NCBI GenBank assembly: GCA_017959385.1
Contig: JAGDAS010000038.1
Span: 1 to 38,454 of the forward strand
Length of the DNA: 38,454 nt
Source of the DNA: Paludibacteraceae bacterium
GTDB taxonomy: Bacteria; Bacteroidota; Bacteroidia; Bacteroidales; Paludibacteraceae
Direction: 5' to 3'
The notes beneath the pieces were generated by a model that saw only the letters and a program-made list of their open reading frames with translations, did not search any database and had not been told where the DNA came from. A program made the position numbers and the translations under genes. Shown here in pieces: positions 30,896 through 38,236 of the stretch; positions within the stretch are counted from its first letter, which is position 1, and each line of letters starts with the position of its first letter.

Positions 30896-32059
30896 TTATA
30901 ATTCAAGTTGTCGGATACGGGTAAGCGCCTCGCTGAGTTTCTCCCGGGTGGCGCAAAGGGATATGCGGATGTAACGTGCGCCGTTGCTGCCGAAAATGAA
31001 GCCGGGCACCAGAAAGACCTTGGCCTCGTGCAGCACTTTTTCGGTCAGTTGTTCAACGTCGGCATACCGGTCGGGAATGCGCCCCCAGAGGAACATACCG
31101 GTCTGCGCCGGATCGAAGGTGCAACCCAGCGCCTGCATGATCTCCTCCGCCACGGCCCTGCGTTCGCCGTAAAGGCGGATATTCATCGCCTCGTGCCACG
31201 CCTCATCGTTGTGCAGCGCACGGGCGGCCGCCAACTGCACCGCACGGAACATGCCGGAATCAACATTGCTCTTCACCTTGAGCACCCACTGCACGAACTG
31301 TGCGTTGGAAGCCAGCATGGCGACACGCCAACCGGGCATGTTGTGACTCTTGCTCATGGAATTGAATTCGATGCAACAGTCTTTGGCGCCGGGCACCGAC
31401 AGGATGCTCAGCGGCTTGCGGTTGAGAATGAAGCTGTACGGGTTGTCGTGCACAATGACGATTTGGTGTCTTTGGGCGAAGGCCACCGCCTTTTCGAACA
31501 GTTCCATGCCGGCGGGAGCACCGGTCGGCATATTGGGGTAATTCATCCACATCAACCGCACCTTGGAAAGGTCCATACGCTCCAGCGCCTCAAAATCGGG
31601 CTGCCACTGCCGGTCCTCCAGCAGGTCGTAAGGGACCACCTCCGCCCCGAGCAGCCGGCTGAGCGACGTATAGGTCGGATAACCGGGATTGGGCACCAGG
31701 ACCTGTTCGCCGGGATTGACAAACGCCAGCGTAACATGCAGAATACCCTCTTTGGAGCCGATCAGCGGTTGGATTTCGGTTTTCGGATCCAACTCCACCC
31801 CATACCACCTGCGGTAAAAATCGGCAAAGCCCTGACGCAGTTCGGGGATACCCACATAGGGCTGGTATCCGTGCGCATCGGGGCGTGCCGCCGCCTCACA
31901 GAGCATTTCGACGGTTTCGGGCGAAGGGGGCATATCGGGACTGCCGATGCCCAGACTGATCACATTTGCGCCTGCGGCGTTCATGGCAGCCACTTCTTTC
32001 AGCTTGCGCGAAAAATAGTATTCGCTGACGGTTTCCAAACGTTTGGCCGGTTGTATCAT
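30896..32059 (-). CDS. Pyridoxal-phosphate aminotransferase (class I/II) of the aromatic operon
   Basis: The 387-residue protein has the fold-type I blocks NVISLGIGSPDMPPSP, VPNPGYPTYTSLSRLLGAEVVPYDL, WMNYPNMPTGAP and the PLP-binding Lys237 in SMSKSHNMPGWR, followed by the Arg in IRISLCATREKL that binds the substrate carboxylate. In aromatic operons of Bacteroidales it is taken to convert phenylpyruvate and 4-hydroxyphenylpyruvate to Phe and Tyr, though aspartate or LL-diaminopimelate-type activity cannot be excluded. It is the first structural gene after the Phe/Tyr leader; a prephenate dehydratase gene, often found next to it in related genomes, is absent here. The ATG is 11 nt after the attenuator's U run. 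Confidence 0.9.
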   Translation of the reverse strand: MIQPAKRLETVSEYYFSRKLKEVAAMNAAGANVISLGIGSPDMPPSPETVEMLCEAAARPDAHGYQPYVGIPELRQGFADFYRRWYGVELDPKTEIQPLIGSKEGILHVTLAFVNPGEQVLVPNPGYPTYTSLSRLLGAEVVPYDLLEDRQWQPDFEALERMDLSKVRLMWMNYPNMPTGAPAGMELFEKAVAFAQRHQIVIVHDNPYSFILNRKPLSILSVPGAKDCCIEFNSMSKSHNMPGWRVAMLASNAQFVQWVLKVKSNVDSGMFRAVQLAAARALHNDEAWHEAMNIRLYGERRAVAEEIMQALGCTFDPAQTGMFLWGRIPDRYADVEQLTEKVLHEAKVFLVPGFIFGSNGARYIRISLCATREKLSEALTRIRQLEL

Positions 32060-32070
32060 AGATCTTTCAT

Positions 32071-32097
32071 AAAAAAAGCCCGTTCATTTGAACGGGC
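32071..32097 (-). terminator. Attenuator terminator of the aromatic operon
   Basis: On the leftward RNA, GCCCGTTCA (32097-32089) and TGAACGGGC (32086-32078) form a perfect 9-bp stem with a 2-nt loop, directly followed by seven T (complement of 32077-32071). The segment CCCGTTC (32096-32090) can instead pair with GAACGGG (32137-32131) upstream, which would prevent the terminator. Confidence 0.9.
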
Positions 32098-32106
32098 CTC
32101 ATGTTT

Positions 32107-32155
32107 CTATTTGATTGCTTGCACTACCATCCCGTTCTACTTGGATCCCAAATAG
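32107..32155 (-). promoter_or_regulatory. Alternative base-pairing segments of the Phe/Tyr attenuator
   Basis: CTATTTG (32155-32149, in codons 12-14 of the leader) can pair with CAAATAG (32113-32107). Between them lies GAACGGG (32137-32131), the antiterminator arm, which begins on the last base of the leader stop codon. A ribosome stalled on the Phe/Tyr codons would cover the first segment and free GAACGGG to pair with 32096-32090; a ribosome at the stop would mask it. Confidence 0.7.
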
Positions 32156-32190
32156 AAAAAGTAAAAGTAATAGGCAAACATTTCTTTCAT
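32137..32190 (-). CDS. Phe/Tyr-rich leader peptide of the aromatic amino acid operon
   Basis: A 17-codon frame, MKEMFAYYFYFFYLGSK, begins 8 nt after a strong -7 box and ends in TAG at 32139-32137. Residues 5-13 contain four Phe and four Tyr, far above chance. It sits upstream of a terminator and the Phe/Tyr biosynthesis genes, exactly the place and composition of an attenuation leader peptide such as PheL. It has no expected function other than to report charging of tRNA-Phe and tRNA-Tyr through ribosome stalling. The role is inferred; reading frame, composition and RNA pairings are seen directly. Confidence 0.88.
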   Translation of the reverse strand: MKEMFAYYFYFFYLGSK

Positions 32191-32198
32191 AACGGGGA

Positions 32199-32230
32199 CA
32201 AAGATAGCGCATTTATGGAATACAGCCAAA
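32199..32230 (-). promoter_or_regulatory. Promoter of the aromatic amino acid operon
   Basis: TTTG (32230-32227), a 20-nt spacer and TATCTTTG (32206-32199) match the Bacteroidota consensus in both boxes. Transcription would begin about 4-6 nt downstream, leaving only a few nucleotides before the leader ATG at 32190. Confidence 0.85.
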
Positions 32231-32249
32231 AAAAGAACGGAAAAATGAC

Positions 32250-32257
32250 TACCTTTG
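32250..32257 (+). promoter_or_regulatory. -7 element of the GT-C glycosyltransferase gene
   Basis: TACCTTTG matches TAnnTTTG and lies 17 nt before the TTG start at 32275. It is divergent to the aromatic operon promoter, with 43 bp between the two -7 boxes. Confidence 0.5.
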
Positions 32258-32274
32258 CAGAAAAAATTTGACCG

Positions 32275-33696
32275 TTGACGATTCAGAACCCATATAGACC
32301 ATCGGCCGACATCCTGTTGGCTGGGATCATCGGCTGCATCGGAGCCGTCATCTGGGGCTTTCAGCTGCACGGAACACTGGTCTCATCGCCCGTGTACTGC
32401 GATTCCGGATACTACCTGGCCATTGCGCAACAGCTGGCGGAAGGCCACTCGCTTTACAGCGAAATCCGATGTGCCTACCCGCCCCTATGGCTCTACCTGA
32501 TGGCGGGCCTGCTCAAAATCCTTCCACCAACGGGCTATACCGGTTGGCTGGTGGTACAGGCGCTGGTCAATCTGGCAACGGCAAGTCTGATCGGGTTGCT
32601 TTGCCATGCTTTTACTTCCAAACGCTGGGCAGCCGCCCTGGCCGGATGGCTTTGCGCCTGCAGCACCTTCCAATTCGGCGGCGACCAGGTTCTTCTGGAA
32701 ATCCCCAGCCTGGCGTTCGGACTGCTTTCGGCCTACCTCATCCAGCGGTCCAACGGCAAGTGGCACCGCATCCTGCTGGCAGGGGTCTGCGCCGCCGTCT
32801 CGTTCGGCATCAAACAATACGGTGCCGGATTCATCCTGCTCAACCTGGCACTATTAATGGCGAACGACCCTAAGAATTGGCGCCAGCCTCTGATTTACAG
32901 CGCCGGTGTGCTGGTACCGCTGCTGGCTGTGTTCGCGATCAACCCCCTGGTGGTCAGTATCTTCCAATCCGGTTACGGGACTTCCGACATCGCCCGGCAG
33001 ATTTACCGGGATCTCGGGCCGCTGCGGCATATTCCGGAGGCCTGCAGGCAGTTGTTCCGATACTTTCTCCCCGGCCTGTTGGCACTTTTGTACCCCGGTT
33101 TCTACCTGCGGGGGAAAAAGCAGGCCCTTCCGCTGGCATGGTGCCTGCTGGGTATTATCGGTTTTCTGGGACAATTCTATTTCAACAACGGCGACCACTA
33201 CTACCTGTACCTGTTGGGAATCGGCGCCGTGGCCATCGGCTGCCTGACGGCCTACTGCATCCGGGAACCCTGGTACATCGGTCTGACCGTACTGCTGCTT
33301 ACCGCCTACACCTGCCGATGCCAATACGACCGATACCACAACTGGTGGTGGTACCGGGATGGCGATCGGGCGCGGGAGCGCGAACTCACCGGAGTCGTAA
33401 AGCGTATCACACCGGAGGAATCCACCCTCTATGTATTCAATGCGGAGAACATCGGCCAGTACTACCTATGCCAGCGCCGGCCTCCCGTTATAGACGGATG
33501 CCTGTCCTACAGTTTCGGACCACTCGCTTTGAACAACGACCTGGTGGCGCAACGCATCCGTCAGACAGATTATCTACTAAAAAGAAAAGACCTTGAATGG
33601 GAATTCAAGGTCTGCGATTCCATCCGGCTTTTATTAAGCCGCTGCGACACACTCTATGCAGACGACAAAAACGTACTGCTGAAGGCGGATTTCTAA
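32275..33696 (+). CDS. GT-C fold integral membrane glycosyltransferase (PMT/ArnT-like)
   Basis: The 473-residue protein has about ten hydrophobic helices. After the first helix it shows the GT-C motif in the first periplasmic loop (CDSGYYLAIAQQLAEGHSLYSEI, with the catalytic-type Asp43), then CAYPPLWLYLMAGLL as in PMT_2/GT39 and ArnT-like enzymes, and a hydrophilic C-terminal domain (about 350-473). Such enzymes move a sugar from a polyprenyl-phosphate carrier to a periplasmic acceptor. The frame has no ATG near the start; TTG at 32275 is used because an in-frame stop lies at 32269-32271 and the first Met is after the catalytic loop. Acceptor and sugar are unknown. It lies next to a surface-polysaccharide cluster and converges on gmhA with a 4-nt overlap. 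Confidence 0.85.
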   Translation: MTIQNPYRPSADILLAGIIGCIGAVIWGFQLHGTLVSSPVYCDSGYYLAIAQQLAEGHSLYSEIRCAYPPLWLYLMAGLLKILPPTGYTGWLVVQALVNLATASLIGLLCHAFTSKRWAAALAGWLCACSTFQFGGDQVLLEIPSLAFGLLSAYLIQRSNGKWHRILLAGVCAAVSFGIKQYGAGFILLNLALLMANDPKNWRQPLIYSAGVLVPLLAVFAINPLVVSIFQSGYGTSDIARQIYRDLGPLRHIPEACRQLFRYFLPGLLALLYPGFYLRGKKQALPLAWCLLGIIGFLGQFYFNNGDHYYLYLLGIGAVAIGCLTAYCIREPWYIGLTVLLLTAYTCRCQYDRYHNWWWYRDGDRARERELTGVVKRITPEESTLYVFNAENIGQYYLCQRRPPVIDGCLSYSFGPLALNNDLVAQRIRQTDYLLKRKDLEWEFKVCDSIRLLLSRCDTLYADDKNVLLKADF

Positions 33697-34271
33697 CGCG
33701 GGAACAAAACCGACTCCACGCATTCGCAGATCAAATGCCCCATCATAATGTGGGCCTCTTGAATACGCGGTGTGTCAATAGAGGGAACATTGAGCAGAAT
33801 ATCGGCGGCCTGTTTCATCTTTCCGCCGCTGGCGCCGGTCATCGCAACCACCTTCATGCCGCTGGAGCGGGCCACCTCAAACGCCTGCAGGATATTCTCG
33901 GAATTACCGGAAGTCGATATTCCGACCAGCACATCCCCTTTCCGGCCGGAGCCTTGAAGCAGACGCGCATAGATCCTGTCATATCCGTAATCGTTGCCGA
34001 CTGCCGTCAGGAACGAAGTATTGCAGTGCAACGCTTCGGCATACAAGGGTGGACGGTCGTAATAAAAACGACCCGACAAGTCCGCAGCCAGATGCTGGGC
34101 GTCGGCGGCACTTCCGCCGTTTCCGCAAAAAAGCACCTTACCCCCCGCTTTCAATGCCGCCACCATGCAATCGGCGGTCAACTGCATCCGCGACAACAGA
34201 GCCTCATCGGCGAGTATAGCCTCCTTTACCGCGATAGAAGCGGCTATTCCATTGGTTATTGTATTGTCCAT
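33693..34271 (-). CDS. gmhA: Phosphoheptose isomerase GmhA (SIS domain)
   Basis: The 192-residue protein has the SIS-fold GmhA blocks LFCGNGGSAADAQHLAADLSGRF, VGISTSGNSENILQAF, and EAHIMMGHLICECVE (with the active-site His and Glu). It isomerises sedoheptulose 7-phosphate to D-glycero-D-manno-heptose 7-phosphate, the first step to nucleotide-activated heptose. Length is typical. Its ATG lies inside the end of the hddA gene (16-nt overlap), so the two steps are translationally coupled. Its 3' end overlaps the convergent GT-C gene by 4 nt. Confidence 0.95.
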   Translation of the reverse strand: MDNTITNGIAASIAVKEAILADEALLSRMQLTADCMVAALKAGGKVLFCGNGGSAADAQHLAADLSGRFYYDRPPLYAEALHCNTSFLTAVGNDYGYDRIYARLLQGSGRKGDVLVGISTSGNSENILQAFEVARSSGMKVVAMTGASGGKMKQAADILLNVPSIDTPRIQEAHIMMGHLICECVESVLFPR

Positions 34272-35296
34272 GTGCGTAATCCCTCCTTCGTAAATTCGTA
34301 TCGTTTGACGTTACCGCCAAAAGCCAGCAAAGCCTTCTCGACGGCATAGCGGTTCAACTGCGGGCAATAAAAGAACATAAAGCCTCCGCCACCGGCACCG
34401 GAGATTTTTCCTCCCGTGGCCCCCGCCTGTACAGCAGCCTCATACACCTGGTCAATCTGCGTATTGGTGATCGAATCGGCCATCTGTTTCTTGTACTGCC
34501 AACCGAAATCCAAAATCCGCCCCATCTCGTCCAAATCGCCCTTCAGCACGGCTTCCTTCATCCATACCGCCTGCTCTTTGAGCTTGTGCATGGCCTCAAT
34601 GGACCTGCCGTTCTTGTTCTTCACATTCCGCGTCTGGGCCTCGATGATTTCGGCCGATTTGCGCGAGGTCTGTGTATAGTAAAGCACCAGATTGTGCGAC
34701 AGCTCGTACAAAACTGATTTGCGGATGCGTAATGGATTGACAATTACTTTATTATTGTCATAAAACTCCATAAAATTCACCCCTCCGAACGTAGCGGCAT
34801 ACTGATCCTGCTTGCCTCCGGCCATAGCCAGATCCTCCCGTTCGATCGAATAGGCCAGTTGGGCGGTATCATATTCGCCCAAAGGCAGTTTCAGCCATTC
34901 GACAAAAGCACCCAGAATCGAAACCACCAGGGTGGACGACGTGCCCAGGCCCGAACCAGCGGGTGCGTCAACGTGACTGGATATCCGCAAGGAGAGGGGA
35001 CGGTGGGTGAAATCGCGCACAATACGGTTATAAACACCCAAGTGCAGGACAGCGGGGCCTTCGGCCGGCAACACGGTTGCGCTGTCGTACGTCTCAGACA
35101 CTCCCAAGTCCGGCAGTTCCACGACCACTTTGCCATCGTCGGTCGGGACAATGGTCGTATAGGCATACATATTGATGGTGGCGTTCAAAATGGCGCCACC
35201 GTACAAATCAGAATAGGGCGACACATCCGTACCACCACCGGCCAAACCTAAACGCAGAGGAGCTTTGCTTCTGATAATCATTCGATCGAGTGTCAA
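34256..35296 (-). CDS. hddA: GHMP kinase, D-glycero-D-manno-heptose 7-phosphate kinase (HddA-like)
   Basis: The 346-residue protein has the GHMP blocks: SKAPLRLGLAGGGTDVSPY at the start, the ATP loop GSGLGTSSTLVVS, and the C-terminal GGKISGAGGGGFMFFY. The AGGGTD opening and the adjacent gmhA mark it as the heptose kinase of the GDP-D,D-heptose route (HddA) rather than galactokinase or mevalonate kinase; it phosphorylates D-glycero-D-manno-heptose 7-phosphate at C1. The next enzymes, a GmhB-type phosphatase and a nucleotidyltransferase (HddC), are not in the window. M1 at 35296 or Met6 may be the true start. It follows the Wzz-like gene by 2 nt. Confidence 0.9.
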   Translation of the reverse strand: MTLDRMIIRSKAPLRLGLAGGGTDVSPYSDLYGGAILNATINMYAYTTIVPTDDGKVVVELPDLGVSETYDSATVLPAEGPAVLHLGVYNRIVRDFTHRPLSLRISSHVDAPAGSGLGTSSTLVVSILGAFVEWLKLPLGEYDTAQLAYSIEREDLAMAGGKQDQYAATFGGVNFMEFYDNNKVIVNPLRIRKSVLYELSHNLVLYYTQTSRKSAEIIEAQTRNVKNKNGRSIEAMHKLKEQAVWMKEAVLKGDLDEMGRILDFGWQYKKQMADSITNTQIDQVYEAAVQAGATGGKISGAGGGGFMFFYCPQLNRYAVEKALLAFGGNVKRYEFTKEGLRTWTIQ

Positions 35297-35298
35297 GA

Positions 35299-36255
35299 TT
35301 ATTTGTCACTTCCGCCTTTCAGGAAGGATCCTATAGCAGACCGATAGGTCAGCAGCAACATCAAAACCAAACCGATAACGAACCCCGTAATCAGGGATTT
35401 AACAGTAAAATTCCCCCAGTAATTGAGCGGCGCGGCTTCCTTCTGCATATCGGTCACCACCACCACCGGATCAGCGTCGTACTGCAAAGCGCTTTTGTAG
35501 TCATCCAGCCGTTCCGACAGACCAAGCACATGGTCATGGTACAATTCCGGGTTGGGGTTGACCAGAGGAAGACCGCTTACGACGACATTGCGACGCTCGC
35601 GGGCGAAGTATTCCAAACTTTGCAGGCTGTCAAGCTTGGCCAGTTCGTCGGCTACAAATCCGGCCCGGTGTTCGATGCTTTGCACCCGTTGAACACCCAG
35701 CACGTTGATGTAGGGATCGTTGTTGAAGTAATACAAAAGGCCGTCCACCCAACCATCCAACGACTGCAGACTGGTAGCGCGCACCTCCACCGCAAAACGA
35801 CTCGTCATGATGTACATCTTGTCCTCATGCGGTTTGAAATACTGATCCCAGTAATCAACAAAGCATGCCATATACAGCGAATCGGTTGAATAAACGAAAT
35901 GCGGTATGATACTCCGTTTGTCCTTCACCACCTCAAAATCCATATTCAGCTTTCCGGCAACCACGGACGGATCCTCCAGATTCAGCTGACGCAGATTGAG
36001 GATAAAATCGGAACTGCGCCACACGTTGTTTTGGAACATGACCACCCCTTTGTAAATGGGGAAACTCTTGCACCAAACGAACATACAAAGAAATCCGGCG
36101 GCGGCGAAAGCTGTCAACGGCAACCATTTGCGTGCGATGAAGCGGATCATGAACAGCAACGGCGACCAGATCCATTTCGTCCACAAAACGGACAACTGGT
36201 CCAGAATCTCCCGGATGGTCAAGTCATCATTCTGCATATTGGAGTTGTTTTCCAT
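35299..36255 (-). CDS. Wzz-like chain-length determinant protein
   Basis: The 318-residue protein has two membrane helices, one near the N-terminus (about 43-65, RKWLPLTAFAAAGFLCMFVWC) and one near the C-terminus (about 288-308, SLITGFVIGLVLMLLLTYR), with a periplasmic region of about 220 residues between them. The proline-bearing segment before the second helix and the overall layout are those of polysaccharide co-polymerases (Wzz family), which set the length of O-antigen or capsule chains. Sequence similarity to named members is weak by eye, and no kinase domain follows. It is in line with hddA and gmhA and starts the leftward heptose unit. Confidence 0.78.
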   Translation of the reverse strand: MENNSNMQNDDLTIREILDQLSVLWTKWIWSPLLFMIRFIARKWLPLTAFAAAGFLCMFVWCKSFPIYKGVVMFQNNVWRSSDFILNLRQLNLEDPSVVAGKLNMDFEVVKDKRSIIPHFVYSTDSLYMACFVDYWDQYFKPHEDKMYIMTSRFAVEVRATSLQSLDGWVDGLLYYFNNDPYINVLGVQRVQSIEHRAGFVADELAKLDSLQSLEYFARERRNVVVSGLPLVNPNPELYHDHVLGLSERLDDYKSALQYDADPVVVVTDMQKEAAPLNYWGNFTVKSLITGFVIGLVLMLLLTYRSAIGSFLKGGSDK

Positions 36256-36284
36256 AAACGATAATATGAGGTGTCAAACGGTTG

Positions 36285-36292
36285 CAAAGATA
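36285..36292 (-). promoter_or_regulatory. -7 element of the Wzz-like/hddA/gmhA unit
   Basis: TATCTTTG on the minus strand matches TAnnTTTG and lies 29 nt before the ATG at 36255. It is in the 101-nt gap after the GT2 gene. No terminator was recognised in that gap. Confidence 0.5.
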
Positions 36293-36356
36293 AGCATTTT
36301 ATAAAAATTCCATAGTGCTTTTGGACAAATTCTTCCACCATCATGGTACAGCCCGC

Positions 36357-37169
36357 TCACGGCAGCACCTTCCATTGCTCCAGAATCCGGCGGTTCACCT
36401 GCCTGCGCTCCCGGTCCAGCCACCATCCCCATTTATGGAAATACCTGGCTATGTTGAGCATGTGGACGCCCAGCATCCGGATGCTGTGATAGGAAGCGGC
36501 GGCATGATCGTGCACAATGCTCACGTACGGATAGTAGAGCGTTTGGAACCGGGCATGCATACGCCGGGAAAAGTCGATATCCTCGCCATACATGAAAAAA
36601 CGTTCGTCAAAACCGCCGGTCTGCACAACGGCTTCCATGCGCAGAAACATGAAGCACCCGGACAGGAAGGGGACCTCCATCACCTGGTCGTAGGAGGTGA
36701 ACTGCATTTGAAAACGGTGGTCGCTTCTTTTGCGCATACAGGCAGGCAGGAAACGCCTTACCAGCAGATCAAGCGGCGTAGGCAGCAGTTTGCAGAGGTA
36801 TTGCATGCTGCCGTCGGGATAAACCACGCGCGGCATCAACTGCCCCACCTCGGAATGGGATTGCATATAGGAGGCAAGCCGGTCAATGACTTCCGGCCCG
36901 AAAACCACATCCGGATTCAGCACGACATGATAGTCGGCACCCAAAGCCTGAGCCTCGCGGAACCCCAGGTTGTGCGTACTGCCGTAGCCCGAATTCTCGT
37001 GCATGGCATAGCGGGCCTTGGCATATCCGGCGACCAATGCCGCCGTGGACGCCTGCGATGAGTTGTCATATACAAACACCCGGTCAATGGCGGAATCTTC
37101 CACGCATTGCAGGATGCGGCGGACCTGACGCGGATCGGTGCGGTAAAATACCAATGACGCTGTAATCAT
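36357..37169 (-). CDS. Glycosyltransferase family 2 (rhamnosyltransferase-like)
   Basis: The 270-residue protein is a GT-A fold enzyme: VFVYDNSSQAST near the start, NSGYGSTHNLGFREAQ, the metal/nucleotide site VLNPDVVFGPE (residues about 81-91), VPFLSGCFMFLRMEAV and GEDIDFSRRMHARF with the catalytic Glu-Asp. This is the order seen in WbbL-like and other rhamnosyl- or heptosyl-adding GT2 enzymes of O-antigen assembly; the sugar is not readable. It is cytosolic, acting on lipid-linked intermediates. Its ATG overlaps the end of the GT4 gene by 4 nt. Confidence 0.92.
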   Translation of the reverse strand: MITASLVFYRTDPRQVRRILQCVEDSAIDRVFVYDNSSQASTAALVAGYAKARYAMHENSGYGSTHNLGFREAQALGADYHVVLNPDVVFGPEVIDRLASYMQSHSEVGQLMPRVVYPDGSMQYLCKLLPTPLDLLVRRFLPACMRKRSDHRFQMQFTSYDQVMEVPFLSGCFMFLRMEAVVQTGGFDERFFMYGEDIDFSRRMHARFQTLYYPYVSIVHDHAAASYHSIRMLGVHMLNIARYFHKWGWWLDRERRQVNRRILEQWKVLP

Positions 37170-38236
37170 AGTTCGGCCAATCTTTGTGACAAATGTCGGT
37201 TATCGTATTGCGCAAGGAAGGCTTCCCTGCGTTGTAGTTTCCCGGACGCCGACGAAGGCTTCAAGGCATCGACGGCTGCGGCGAAGGATGCCGGCGAATC
37301 ACACACCGTCTCCAATTCCGGAAATTCCGGGAGTCCCTCAAACGCCAGCGGGGTCCCGATCACACGGGTACCGGTGGCAAACGCATCCAAGGCCTTGACC
37401 TTGACGCCCGCCCCCTGAAACAGGGGGACCACCAGGGCCGCCGATCGGTACAGCTCCGGCATGGGATCCTCCACAAAACCCAAACACCGCACCCCGATCT
37501 GCCCGGCCAGCCGCTTCAGATCCTCCGGCATACCGCCGCCGACAGCGGCAAATTCCCGGGGCACCTGCAGCAAGGGCATCACCTTGCGGATGAACCACCG
37601 CAGGCCGTCGGCATTCTCCGGGCGTTTCCAATAACCATAGAATACAATACGTTCCGTAACCGGTCCCGCACCGGAGGGGTCAAACGGCTTGATGTATTCG
37701 TGGGTATAATCGGCTTCCACACCGTAGTTGTCGCGCAGCAGGGCGGCATCCTTTTCCGAGGGTACCAGCACCTTGGCTGCCGAACGGACAATACGGGATT
37801 CCGTGCGGCGCACCCACCGGCCGGTCCATCCGGCTTTGCGGTCGAACTTTTGGCACAGTACGTCGTGCAGGCGCACCACCTTGCACGGATGGTCCACCAT
37901 CAGGGAGGCCATCGCCACCTGCGACAAATCGAAATACAGAAGATCGTATCCGGCGGCTACGCGGCGCAGTTCCAGCAGGAACTCCCTCCCCATGCGCCGC
38001 GAAAAAATCGGATGCACTGTAGGATACCCAAGCCAGGCCGACCGGGGCACGTTCCACGAGCGGACGTTTTCCACGGACGGATCCGGCATCAAATCGGGTT
38101 TGTGCCCGGGATAGGCGAAGTACCAGACATCAAGGCGGTCGGACTGCGCCAAGTCGTGGATGGCATTCTTGGAGAACGCCTGACCGCCGGTGCATTCATT
38201 GGGAGGGAACGCCGTTATGTACAAAATACGCCTCAT
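37166..38236 (-). CDS. Glycosyltransferase family 4-like protein
   Basis: The 356-residue protein has an N-terminal Rossmann half (RILYITAFPPNECTGGQAFSKNAIHDL, then LYFDLSQVAMA and CKVVRLHDVLCQKF) and a GT-B C-terminal half with IVFYGYWKRPENADGLRWFI, GVRCLGFVEDPMPELYRSAALVVPLFQGAGVKVKALDAFATGTRVIGTPLAFEG, which includes the donor-binding loop and the conserved Glu-like acidic end. It transfers a sugar from a nucleotide donor to a growing surface glycan. Both ends overlap neighbours by 4 nt (GT2 downstream, the next GT upstream), showing tight operon organisation. Confidence 0.9.
   Translation of the reverse strand: MRRILYITAFPPNECTGGQAFSKNAIHDLAQSDRLDVWYFAYPGHKPDLMPDPSVENVRSWNVPRSAWLGYPTVHPIFSRRMGREFLLELRRVAAGYDLLYFDLSQVAMASLMVDHPCKVVRLHDVLCQKFDRKAGWTGRWVRRTESRIVRSAAKVLVPSEKDAALLRDNYGVEADYTHEYIKPFDPSGAGPVTERIVFYGYWKRPENADGLRWFIRKVMPLLQVPREFAAVGGGMPEDLKRLAGQIGVRCLGFVEDPMPELYRSAALVVPLFQGAGVKVKALDAFATGTRVIGTPLAFEGLPEFPELETVCDSPASFAAAVDALKPSSASGKLQRREAFLAQYDNRHLSQRLAEL

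Noticed and set aside
32191-32197. CCCCGTT just before the leader ATG as a further pairing segment of the attenuator
   Set aside because: It can pair with AACGGGG-like segments, but most of it probably lies upstream of or at the transcription start, so it is unlikely to be in the RNA in full.
32191-32370. N-terminal extension of the Phe/Tyr leader frame to 77 residues
   Set aside because: It begins upstream of the promoter and antisense to the glycosyltransferase gene; transcription starts just before the ATG at 32190.
36338-36348. Short palindrome ACCATCATGGT after the GT2 gene
   Set aside because: A 5-bp stem with a 1-nt centre and no T run; not a credible terminator.
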